A stretch of 12,357 bases of DNA from positions 1 through 12,357 of the forward strand of contig CAMYKT010000041.1 in assembly GCA_947259185.1 (NCBI GenBank), read 5' to 3'. The translations under genes and the position numbers were made by a program. Of this stretch, positions 1 through 6,079 are shown piece by piece. Below the pieces are notes generated by a model. It was not told the DNA's origin and made no database searches. It saw only the letters and a list, made by a program, of their open reading frames with translations. Source of the stretch: an uncultured Methanobacteriaceae archaeon. GTDB taxonomy: Archaea > Methanobacteriota > Methanobacteria > Methanobacteriales > Methanobacteriaceae. The stretch's first letter is position 1, and each line of letters starts with the position of its first letter.

Positions 1-317
1 TCTAATTTTTCTCTAAGTTTAGAGTGATCTTTGGTGGCTTTTGATTTACCAGTTATTCCTGCTGTGGAAAAGAGAAATGCTTTTTTATTATTAACTTCAG
101 GTAGTTTACTGGCTAGTTCCAGTAGAGATTCATCATGCCGGGCACTGTATATCCCAGAACCAAAACCCACCAGATCATAGTTACTAAGTTCTTCAGGTTC
201 AATTTCTGGGGGCCATTTAATTTCAGCATTAAGTACCGGAGCCATAGCCTCTGCAATTTTTTCTGTGTTGTGGTGGTGATATGAATACATTACTATTAAT
301 GATTTATTTTCTTCCAT
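1..317 (-). CDS. Flavodoxin family protein (N-terminal part, cut by window edge)
   Basis: The minus strand from the ATG at 317 is open for 105 codons and runs off the left edge, so the C-terminus is missing. The protein starts MEENKSLIVMYSYHHHNTEKIAEAMA. That is a first beta-strand followed by a flavodoxin phosphate-binding-loop type sequence (YSYHHHNTEKIA, about residues 11-22), where an aromatic/His-rich loop stands in for the usual T-x-T-G-x-T. Later come DLVGFGSGIYSARH (about 54-67), a typical flavodoxin second FMN loop region, and KKAFLFSTAGITG (about 83-95), the third strand and loop. Such proteins bind FMN and carry electrons in the cytoplasm. An AAGGTC-type SD lies about 7 nt before the ATG. 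The gene follows the methyltransferase after a 147-bp gap that holds a pseudogene remnant, so co-transcription with the MDR oxidoreductase is possible but not shown. The family call is firm; the partner is unknown. Confidence 0.85.
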   Translation of the reverse strand, partial: MEENKSLIVMYSYHHHNTEKIAEAMAPVLNAEIKWPPEIEPEELSNYDLVGFGSGIYSARHDESLLELASKLPEVNNKKAFLFSTAGITGKSKATKDHSKLREKL

Positions 318-340
318 TTTTTAGACCTTCTTTTTAAATT

Positions 341-412
341 TATCTTTTATAACCTACATTCCCCTTTTTTATGGCCTTTATCCACATATTGATGAGCGGG
401 ACCATTCTCAAA
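341..412 (-). pseudogene. Decayed 3' tail of a second MDR oxidoreductase
   Basis: The minus strand here encodes ..PAHQYVDKGHKKG.., which matches the C-terminus of the intact MDR oxidoreductase encoded at 2139-1225 (KAHQYVDKGHKKGN). At DNA level about 45-60 bp are nearly identical to 1239-1298, including the TTATAA and ACATTCCCC sequence around the end of the gene. The remnant has one extra base in the A-run before GGGG (A6 against A5). The frame therefore changes to KGECRL and then stops, instead of continuing KGNVIIKMKHD. Nothing upstream of about 412 aligns. It is a dead fragment, best explained as the leftover of a tandem MDR copy or of a recombination that placed the methyltransferase gene between two homologous ends. 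Confidence 0.75.
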
Positions 413-464
413 ATACCTTTTTGTTACATTTATTATGCATTTATGATCCCCTAATAAGCTGGAA

Positions 465-1202
465 CTATTTCTGTAACAGGAAAAATTTTCCGAAGTTAAT
501 AGCTCCCTCCTCCAGAAGACTTAAGCCCGCCTCCTTAAAAAGAGAGTGCCATTTTTTACTTGATGTGAGTGTTAAAGACAACAGACTTAAAACTGCAAAT
601 GTTTGTAGGTTGAATGTAGGTACAATAATCAATATTTTTCCACCAGGCTTTAGGACTCGATGTAGTTCCTTTAAACCCTTAAGTTTTGCTTTACCCAGAT
701 TGTTAACTAACAGGACGCTGATAGCTGAGTCAAAAGTATTGTTTTCAAAGTCAAGATTTGTCACATCATCCTGTACGATACGTACCTTATCAGTTATCCC
801 TGCAATTTCCAAATTTTTTTCAAGCAATTTCCGGCTACTAATACTCTCAGATGAGCTAAACAAATCCATGGCTACAATCTGAGAATTTTTAGACACTTTG
901 CTAAGTTCCACGGTAGCTCTTCCTGAACCACATCCCGCATCAAGGATAAGATCTTCATCTGATGATAACAAGTCAACCAAGGGGAGAGTCATATTATCTG
1001 TTTTTGAAAAATTCCAGGCTACATATGTTCCCATGAAGAAATTTGCTGAGAGTAAAATAAGGGGCAATGATAAAATCTGTAAATATGACGATTTAAAATA
1101 AAAAAATATCCCCATACTGGTTATGAAAAATAACAATCCTAGAATCAAGGGAAATATTTCAAATAGAATAGATCCTCCAAAATCAAATTTTTCTTCATTC
1201 AT
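465..1202 (-). CDS. Membrane-anchored class I SAM-dependent methyltransferase
   Basis: A 245-residue protein. Residues about 10-35 and 38-62 are strongly hydrophobic and should form two N-terminal membrane helices. The Rossmann methyltransferase domain follows: motif I LILDAGCGSGRATVEL (85-100), the acidic SAM-ribose residue in IVAMDLF (Asp113), a QDDV motif II/III-type segment (144-147), DSAISVLLVNNL (158-169) and LHRVLKPGGKILIIVP (180-195), which is the Methyltransf_11/25 type. The C-terminus is short and hydrophobic. The ATG at 1202 is supported by a strong AAGGAGG seven nucleotides upstream. It starts 22 bp after the MDR oxidoreductase stop, so the two are almost certainly one transcript. 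Two membrane helices in front of a small-molecule-type methyltransferase suggest a lipid, quinone-like or membrane-soluble substrate; this is inference. The methyltransferase fold is certain, the substrate is not known. Confidence 0.9.
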   Translation of the reverse strand: MNEEKFDFGGSILFEIFPLILGLLFFITSMGIFFYFKSSYLQILSLPLILLSANFFMGTYVAWNFSKTDNMTLPLVDLLSSDEDLILDAGCGSGRATVELSKVSKNSQIVAMDLFSSSESISSRKLLEKNLEIAGITDKVRIVQDDVTNLDFENNTFDSAISVLLVNNLGKAKLKGLKELHRVLKPGGKILIIVPTFNLQTFAVLSLLSLTLTSSKKWHSLFKEAGLSLLEEGAINFGKFFLLQK

Positions 1203-1224
1203 TTTATCCTCCTTAATATTTTAA

Positions 1225-2139
1225 CTAATCATGCTTCATCTTTATAATTACATTCCCCTTTTTATGGCCTTTATCCACATACTGGTGGGCCTTGACAATC
1301 TCATCCAGCAAATAAGTCCTATCAATAACACTTTTGATATTCCCTGCCTCAATTAGCTCTTTGAGGAAGATTAAATCTTCAATTCTTTCCTTATCAGATA
1401 ATTTTAAAATCGAAAGAAATAGACCGTCCTTGGTAAGTGCCTTCTTAGTTTTGGAAGGAATATGACCTACAGCATCAAAAATAAGATCATAGGTCTTACT
1501 GCTCTGGGTGAAATCTTCCCGGGTATAATCTATTACTTTATCTGCACCTAATTCATTTACCCACTCTAAATTAGAGGTGCTGCATACAGCGGTAACCTCC
1601 GCTTTGAAGTATTTAGCCAGTTGTACTGCAAAGGAACCTACACTACCAGAAGCTCCGTAAATCAAAACTTTTTGTCCTTTTTTAATTTTTCCCTTCCGGA
1701 GAAAGCGTAATGCGGTGGTGCCACCTACCGGAACTGCTGAGGCTTCTTCAAAGCTCATATTATGTGGTTTTAGACTCAGCATCCCTTCTTCAGCTAAACA
1801 TTTATACTGAGCATAACCTCCCAAATCCGCAGAAAAAGTTGAGGCAAAAATCTGGTCACCTTCCTGAAACAGGGTTACATCTTTACCTATGGACACGACT
1901 TCACCAGCAAGTTCCATCCCTAAAATCTGTCTTTTTGGTTTTCTAAAGCCTAAATAAATTCGAGCAAAAAGCCATTGCCAGTGCGGGACATTGAAACTTC
2001 GCATTCTCACATCCCCTGCAGTCACCGTGGTGGCATGTACTTTTATTAGTATTTCATGGTTCTTTGGAGTGGGTTTTACTATTTCTTTTATCTGCAGGAC
2101 TTGTGGTGGCCCGTATTTGGTATAAACTGCTGCTTTCAT
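1225..2139 (-). CDS. NAD(P)-dependent MDR oxidoreductase (quinone-oxidoreductase-like, zinc-free)
   Basis: A 304-residue medium-chain dehydrogenase/reductase. The N-terminal GroES-like domain starts MKAAVYTKYGPPQVLQIKE and includes GMELAGEVVSIG (74-85) and EGDQIFA (93-99). The nucleotide-binding Rossmann domain carries KKGQKVLIYGASGSVGSFAVQLAK (153-176), with the A-x-x-G-x-x-G style loop of quinone-oxidoreductase-like enzymes, and KVIDYTRED (201-209). The C-terminal HQYVDKGHKKGNVIIK (285-300) matches the family's closing strand. The catalytic-zinc Cys/His ligands of alcohol dehydrogenases are absent, so a zinc-independent NADPH reductase of enones or quinones is expected. The length is normal. 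SD GGGGGAG precedes the ATG by 7 nt. The start lies 25 bp after the T-tract of the upstream terminator, so an own promoter or read-through is needed. It leads an apparent operon with the methyltransferase. The physiological substrate is unknown. Confidence 0.9.
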   Translation of the reverse strand: MKAAVYTKYGPPQVLQIKEIVKPTPKNHEILIKVHATTVTAGDVRMRSFNVPHWQWLFARIYLGFRKPKRQILGMELAGEVVSIGKDVTLFQEGDQIFASTFSADLGGYAQYKCLAEEGMLSLKPHNMSFEEASAVPVGGTTALRFLRKGKIKKGQKVLIYGASGSVGSFAVQLAKYFKAEVTAVCSTSNLEWVNELGADKVIDYTREDFTQSSKTYDLIFDAVGHIPSKTKKALTKDGLFLSILKLSDKERIEDLIFLKELIEAGNIKSVIDRTYLLDEIVKAHQYVDKGHKKGNVIIKMKHD

Positions 2140-2164
2140 ATTTTAGACTCCCCCCATGATAATT

Positions 2165-2200
2165 AAAAAAAAAAAATCTAGAAATATTTATTCTAGATTT
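2165..2200 (-). terminator. Hairpin plus T12 terminator of the membrane-protein gene
   Basis: On the minus strand a perfect 10-bp stem (AAATCTAGAA / TTCTAGATTT, 7-nt loop; plus-strand arms 2174-2183 and 2191-2200) is followed directly by twelve T residues (2176-2165). The first stem arm contains the last codons of the membrane-protein gene that ends at 2188. It looks like a bacterial-type intrinsic terminator. In archaea the T-run alone is usually enough. Confidence 0.8.
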
Positions 2201-3081
2201 AATTTAACAGAACCTATCTTAGGGGCCAGGTAGTTGTATGCTTTGGCAGCTATCACCGTGGCAATGAAATACCAGATGAAATTAATTATAAATTCCCCAT
2301 AATTTTGATTTAGAATACCGGAAATTAGTCCTAATAAGGCATATAATAGGGCCACCGCCAGTGCAGTGGGCATAACCGGTATGTTGGTTAGTTCATACAA
2401 GGATCCAGTTAATTGTGAGAAATTTAATTTGATTTTTGCCACCCGGGTGACCAGGTAATTGTAGAGTAATGCCAATAATGCATTCCAGATAAATCCGAAT
2501 ACAAATGCCATTATGGGCAGTCCTATTACCAGGAGTAAGGTCACCAGTATACCCACAGATCCCACCAGTGAACCATTTATGGCCGTTCCCGTAGAATTAC
2601 TTAGCTCTGCTGTTATTTCTGCAGGTATAGGTAGGGAACTTATTAGTGAGAAAAAGGGGCTTAAAAATGCGGCCATTAGCAGTCCAATGATAAAGGCCCA
2701 TATGGCCCCTATGGCAGATGTTATCAGGGAAAAGGCAATTACCGGTATTTTTTCTAGATCTTCACCTTCTAATTCTAACTTTATTCCACCCAGCCGGGGT
2801 ACTAGGAGGTTGTAGAGTGTGGCTGAGATAAAACTTACCGCTACAGTTCCTATAAAGGAAAGCGCAGGAAGGATTACTATTAAGGGTATTCCCACCCCGG
2901 TTATCCAGTTAAAATTGGCCAGTTGAGGCACCATTTGAGCAGTTATCCCGGAAGCCTGCACGGCTATAAGGATTACCAGCATGATTAATGCACTAACTAA
3001 TCCCAGGATGGCGTATATGGTAGCAGACATCCGGGTAAAAGGAGTCAATTTAATTTTTTTTATTTCTTTAGTATCAATCAT
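2188..3081 (-). CDS. Multi-pass membrane protein with three YN..P+.G.+KL signature repeats
   Basis: A 297-residue integral membrane protein of about six or seven hydrophobic segments (about 18-42, 60-88, 112-140, 172-206, 238-257, 262-285). A short signature recurs just after membrane helices: YNLLVPRLGGIKLEL (90-104), YNYLVTRVAKIKLNF (207-221) and YNYLAPKIGSVKLNL (282-296). KIKLTPFTRMSATIYAILG near the N-terminus resembles the sequence that begins each unit. The protein therefore looks built from repeated modules of helix pairs, similar to the YN..A..+GG+.+.L ending of DUF3566-type or Yip1-like membrane proteins. The homology is suggested by eye only. SD GGGGAGG precedes the ATG, with 11 nt between. 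It seems monocistronic, with its own terminator. The function is unknown. Confidence 0.8.
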   Translation of the reverse strand: MIDTKEIKKIKLTPFTRMSATIYAILGLVSALIMLVILIAVQASGITAQMVPQLANFNWITGVGIPLIVILPALSFIGTVAVSFISATLYNLLVPRLGGIKLELEGEDLEKIPVIAFSLITSAIGAIWAFIIGLLMAAFLSPFFSLISSLPIPAEITAELSNSTGTAINGSLVGSVGILVTLLLVIGLPIMAFVFGFIWNALLALLYNYLVTRVAKIKLNFSQLTGSLYELTNIPVMPTALAVALLYALLGLISGILNQNYGEFIINFIWYFIATVIAAKAYNYLAPKIGSVKLNLE

Positions 3082-3430
3082 ATTATTTTAACCTCCCCTA
3101 AATTATGGAAAATTAAGGGTTTATTTTAGTCCATAACTTTCATTTTTCAAATACCAGTTATCAACTACTTAAATCTTGTTTAAACCCTTAAAAGTAATTA
3201 TTCCAAATTTTACTCTAATTATTAGCCGATTTACCTCCAAATTCACTCCAAAACTAATAGGGATAGAGGTAATTTTTTAAAAAAATAAAATCTAATTCCA
3301 GGTAAAAGCCTCAGGATATGTATTAAAGTTATTAATATGCCTGCAAAAGGGTTTTAAAAAGGATAAAAAGAGTTTTAAGAAGAAAAAAAGGATAAAAAAG
3401 CTTTAAAAGAAAAAGGTAGATATGCCCGGA
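3082..3430. other. 349-bp non-coding gap, AT-rich
   Basis: No credible gene was found on either strand. It should contain the promoter of the membrane-protein gene (minus strand, upstream of 3081), but no convincing TATA box stands out. The right part, about 3342-3416, is a purine-rich tract that reads as T-rich on the minus strand and serves as the terminator region of the gene ending at 3431. The sequence TTACTCTAATT at 3210-3220 matches half of the dyad repeat found at 9712-9768, probably by chance. Confidence 0.6.
3342..3416 (-). terminator. Poly-T termination region with an imperfect 29-bp tandem repeat
   Basis: Read on the minus strand, this tract downstream of the small membrane-protein gene has several T5-T7 runs, as expected for factor-independent archaeal termination. 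On the plus strand GGATAAAAAG occurs at 3361 and again at 3390 in a similar A/G context, giving an imperfect tandem duplication with a period of 29 bp. Confidence 0.5.
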
Positions 3431-3757
3431 TTACTCCCGGGTTATCATTAAAAGTAGTGCTAATGCCGTAAATTCCAGGCCTAAGAATATTAAAAGCAGC
3501 ACCGCATTTACTATGGTTTCCGGGACATTGAATAAGAAATAAACTGAAAATAAAACATTTTGAATCAAAAAAAGTAAGGAGAATAAAACCAGGGTGGTGG
3601 TGAATTTAGACTTTACTTTCTGGTATCTCTCCAGGTAAACATAGAGCATACCGGTTAAAAGACAGATATTGGCCACACTGGTTATTAAAGCAGAATATTT
3701 AACCAGTATTATCAAATTAGCAGTCAGTCCCCATAGATTTATTTCCATTAACATCAT
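3431..3757 (-). CDS. Small three-helix membrane protein paired with an HTH regulator
   Basis: A 108-residue protein with three predicted membrane helices (about 12-42, 53-77 and 80-105) and a basic loop RYQKVKSKF (44-52) between the first two. Only a few residues are exposed at each end. It lies 12 bp downstream of the ArsR-like regulator and is surely co-transcribed with it. The pairing of a wHTH protein with a small membrane protein containing K+KSKF and LLF.IQN resembles archaeal pairs such as DUF7521-type proteins of haloarchaea; that is recalled resemblance, not a search result. GAAGGT lies just before a cluster of ATGs. The ATG at 3754 or 3748 has better SD spacing than the one at 3757, so the true protein may be 105-107 residues. 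The likely role is a membrane sensor or partner of the regulator; this is inference. Confidence 0.7.
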   Translation of the reverse strand: MMLMEINLWGLTANLIILVKYSALITSVANICLLTGMLYVYLERYQKVKSKFTTTLVLFSLLFLIQNVLFSVYFLFNVPETIVNAVLLLIFLGLEFTALALLLMITRE

Positions 3758-3769
3758 CTTTACCTTCTA

Positions 3770-4063
3770 TTATTTATCCTCATTGTCCTTAAATTCCTTC
3801 CATATATCCAGGAAGGTATCATAAACATTTTCCATCTCATCAGATAAGAAATATAATGCACCATATGTTTCTCCAGTAGATTTAACCAGATTATTTTCTT
3901 TTAGTACATCTATATGGTGTCTTATAGTTTTATAGTCAAGTGAGAGTTTCTTGGCAAGTTTATTAGCATTATAGGGCCTATTATGAAGTTCAAGTATTAT
4001 TTTAGCCCTATTTTCTCCCCCTTTACTGCCAGTTATTAACCACCACAGGAACACTTTATTCAT
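3770..4063 (-). CDS. ArsR-like winged-helix transcriptional regulator
   Basis: A 97-residue protein with a winged-helix fold. A short hydrophobic, Trp-containing N-terminus (NKVFLWWLITGSKGGENRAK) precedes helix 1 (about 18-27, RAKIILEL). Next come helix 2 (NANKLAKKL, 32-40), the recognition helix (DYKTIRHHIDVLKENNLV, 43-60) and the wing (KSTGETYGALYFLS, 61-74). A C-terminal helix (about 75-92) probably forms the dimer contact. No metal-binding Cys pair is seen, so metal sensing is unlikely. The gene is followed after 12 bp by a small membrane protein. No good SD precedes the ATG, so a leaderless or short-leader transcript is likely. An 8-bp inverted repeat 31-55 nt upstream is a candidate operator for autoregulation. 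Confidence 0.85.
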   Translation of the reverse strand: MNKVFLWWLITGSKGGENRAKIILELHNRPYNANKLAKKLSLDYKTIRHHIDVLKENNLVKSTGETYGALYFLSDEMENVYDTFLDIWKEFKDNEDK

Positions 4064-4093
4064 GGGAACTCAACTTTACTATGATTTTAAAAA

Positions 4094-4118
4094 AAGTATT
4101 ATAAGCTAATTAATACTT
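4094..4118. promoter_or_regulatory. Inverted repeat, candidate operator of the ArsR-like gene
   Basis: AAGTATTA (4094-4101) and TAATACTT (4111-4118) form a perfect 8-bp inverted repeat with a 9-nt spacer. On the minus strand the near arm and spacer include TTATAATAC, a weak TATA-like box 36-44 nt before the ATG at 4063. A dimeric wHTH bound here would cover the promoter. Assignment to this regulator is inference from position. Confidence 0.5.
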
Positions 4119-4204
4119 ATTTTTCCAGTTTACTCTATTTATAAATATATATCCAAATCTCACATCTTAGTTTAAGAATATCTCAACCCTAAAATATCCT
4201 GGGT

Positions 4205-4254
4205 AAAAAAATATTTTTTTTATAAAGTGTACCTCTAGACCAGGTTATAAAAAA
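4205..4254 (-). terminator. T-rich terminator after the alpha/beta hydrolase
   Basis: Just after the hydrolase stop the minus strand has a T6 run (plus 4249-4254). Further on it has a perfect 16-bp A7TA T7 palindrome (4205-4220) that gives a T7 run. This fits an archaeal poly-T terminator that ends the glycosyltransferase-TetR-hydrolase operon. Confidence 0.45.
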
Positions 4255-4256
4255 TG

Positions 4257-5381
4257 TTATTTAAGCCATTCCAGCATGGTGTCTAGTGCTAATTTAGTGT
4301 TTCCAACTTGACAGTGATTTTGGGCCTGATCTTCTGTAGTAAAAACTCTATCACTAAGAGATCTGGCATTAACCAATACATCTACCTGCTTTTTATGCAT
4401 TTTAAAACCTATGAAATGATCTTCTCTTCCAGATAACAATAATACATCCTGGTTAATATTTTCCGGGTGCATATTTTCTTCATTCATCCTAAAAGCAATC
4501 TCCATGGCATCTAAGGGCATTTTTTTATCGGTGATGTACATTAGATTGCTGGTGGTCCATGCTTGCCTATCCCCTTTTTTAAGGTTTTTTAGAGCCATTT
4601 TATTGGAAAAATCCGGGAAGTATTTAGTAAAGAAAATCAGCATTTTTTGGGCTAAAATATTGGCGGTTTTCATATAATCCAGGGCATGTCCCTGGGCAAT
4701 AACTCTCTTGATTCTAGGTTCAAAGGCAGCTCCTCTAAGAGCAAGCCATCCCCCCATGGATATTCCGATCAAAGTTACCTCATCTAAGTTGAAATAATCT
4801 AAAATTACGGATGTAGGTTTTTCCCATTCAATATCCAGAGGTATTCCATATTTTTTACGAACCAATCCCTGTCCCGGGCCTTCAAAACATATTACTTCAT
4901 ATCCCTGACGGGAAAAATACCACATCCAGGAATAAAATTCCTCCATATAGGAATCAAAACCACCGTGCAGAACTATGGTACCTTTACTCATTACCCCCGG
5001 TGATGTTTTTATCACCGGTAAAAATCCATCCCGGTAAGGTACTTTAAATCTCTCCACTTCCTTTTGGAATATATTATAGAAAAGGTCCCTGAACTTATCA
5101 TAGAGTACTTCTTTATCTGGATCCGGGGGGAATGTGTAAAATTCAGCGGCCCGGTAATAGAAAGCGGCATTAATCAGTCGGTCTTCTTGAAGGGCTTTTT
5201 GGGCCAGTTTTATCATTGTATTTTTCCAATCCTGGAAATTATTTATTTTTAAACCGGCATATTCCATATCTTCTTTTCTAGCATAGCCCCAGGAATACCA
5301 GCGATTTAGTTGATAATTGAATAATTGGTCCGGGTGGAACTTATGGTATCCTACCGGGAAATTGAATGGTGTTTTTTCCAT
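4257..5381 (-). CDS. Alpha/beta hydrolase, FrsA / 2,6-dihydroxypseudooxynicotine-hydrolase-like
   Basis: A 374-residue protein. Residues 1 to about 130 form a helical N-terminal extension typical of the FrsA/DHPON-hydrolase branch, including NNFQDWKNTMIKLAQKALQEDRLINAAFYYRAAEFYTF (47-84). The alpha/beta hydrolase core follows: TIVLHGGFDSYMEE (135-148) with the oxyanion HGG, CFEGPGQG (165-172), the nucleophile elbow LIGISMGGWLA (204-214; Ser208), LLLSGREDHFIG (314-325; acid Asp321) and QNHCQVGN (354-361; His356). The full triad is present, so the enzyme should be active. Known relatives cleave C-C bonds or esters of aromatic or hydrophobic compounds. The ATG has a GGGAG SD, and the gene starts 23 bp after the TetR stop, making it the third gene of the operon. 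It may act on the same compound as the glycosyltransferase. The exact substrate cannot be told. Confidence 0.9.
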   Translation of the reverse strand: MEKTPFNFPVGYHKFHPDQLFNYQLNRWYSWGYARKEDMEYAGLKINNFQDWKNTMIKLAQKALQEDRLINAAFYYRAAEFYTFPPDPDKEVLYDKFRDLFYNIFQKEVERFKVPYRDGFLPVIKTSPGVMSKGTIVLHGGFDSYMEEFYSWMWYFSRQGYEVICFEGPGQGLVRKKYGIPLDIEWEKPTSVILDYFNLDEVTLIGISMGGWLALRGAAFEPRIKRVIAQGHALDYMKTANILAQKMLIFFTKYFPDFSNKMALKNLKKGDRQAWTTSNLMYITDKKMPLDAMEIAFRMNEENMHPENINQDVLLLSGREDHFIGFKMHKKQVDVLVNARSLSDRVFTTEDQAQNHCQVGNTKLALDTMLEWLK

Positions 5382-5404
5382 TTAATTCGTCTCCCTTTTG
5401 GTAA

Positions 5405-6079
5405 TTAATCATTTTTTAAAAATGCATTTAGTATAGATCCCGGGGGTGTGCCTAATATTCGTTCAATAAAATCAAAAATGGCCATGAATTTTCTTTTAAA
5501 TTCATCTGAATTATGATTGGCACTATCTATTCCCTGTAAAACCATGGCTGTAATTCCATTAAATGCCCGGGCAGCCTCTTCCGGGTAGGGGGTATTGAAA
5601 ATACCTTCTCTAACACCCTGTTTAAATATATGGGCTAATGGTTCTACGGTTTCAACTGGAATCCTCTCTTCAAATTTACGATGCAGGTGGAGGTTCTTTT
5701 CATCATGGATATACTGCATGATACTCCGGGTATCCTTCCGGAAGGATAAAGAAAACTGAAATATTTTTACCAGTTTTTCCAGGGCATTTAAATTATCCTT
5801 TTTTGAGATTTCTTCCATGCTTTCAATGATAATATTAATATATTTATCAGTTATTTCATCTAAAATTCCTTCTTTGGAGGGGAAATAATAATAGAAAGTA
5901 CCCTGACTAACATCTGCTTTTTTAACAATATCTTTAACCCGGGTTTTTTGGTATCCTTTCTCCAGAAATAATTGTTCGGCTATATCTAAGAGTTCTCTAC
6001 GTCTTAGTTCAGGATCCTTACTAATACGAATAGAATCATACCTCCCTTTTAATGTAGTTGTGAATGGATTCAATTGCAC
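5405..6079 (-). CDS. TetR/AcrR-family transcriptional regulator (start uncertain)
   Basis: The N-terminal TetR DNA-binding domain is clear: RRRELLDIAEQLFLEKGYQKTRVKDIVKKADVSQGTFYYYFPSKEGIL (26-73), with the helix-turn-helix at about 46-66. A helical C-terminal ligand/dimer domain of about 150 residues follows. The open frame begins at a GTG at 6079, inside the glycosyltransferase gene, with no SD before it. A strong GGGAGGT (6046-6040) sits at the end of the glycosyltransferase. The ATG right after it (6039) is in another frame and runs only 11 codons. In the TetR frame the first well-spaced codon is ATT at 6031 (spacing 9), which would give 208 residues starting just before RISKDPELRRRE, a natural TetR N-terminus. 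The extra 16 residues from GTG look unlike TetR leaders. The protein probably represses its own operon through the palindrome at 7260-7275. Confidence 0.88.
   Translation of the reverse strand: MQLNPFTTTLKGRYDSIRISKDPELRRRELLDIAEQLFLEKGYQKTRVKDIVKKADVSQGTFYYYFPSKEGILDEITDKYINIIIESMEEISKKDNLNALEKLVKIFQFSLSFRKDTRSIMQYIHDEKNLHLHRKFEERIPVETVEPLAHIFKQGVREGIFNTPYPEEAARAFNGITAMVLQGIDSANHNSDEFKRKFMAIFDFIERILGTPPGSILNAFLKND

Noticed and set aside
421..882. Plus-strand open frame of 153 codons opposite the methyltransferase
   Set aside because: It is a shadow of the methyltransferase gene, has no SD, no family resemblance and an unlikely Cys/Arg/Ser-rich composition.
3210..3220. Further copy of the TTACTC dyad element upstream of the membrane-protein gene
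   Set aside because: Only 11 bases match (TTACTCTAATT) and the GAGTAA half is missing. This is expected by chance in AT-rich DNA.
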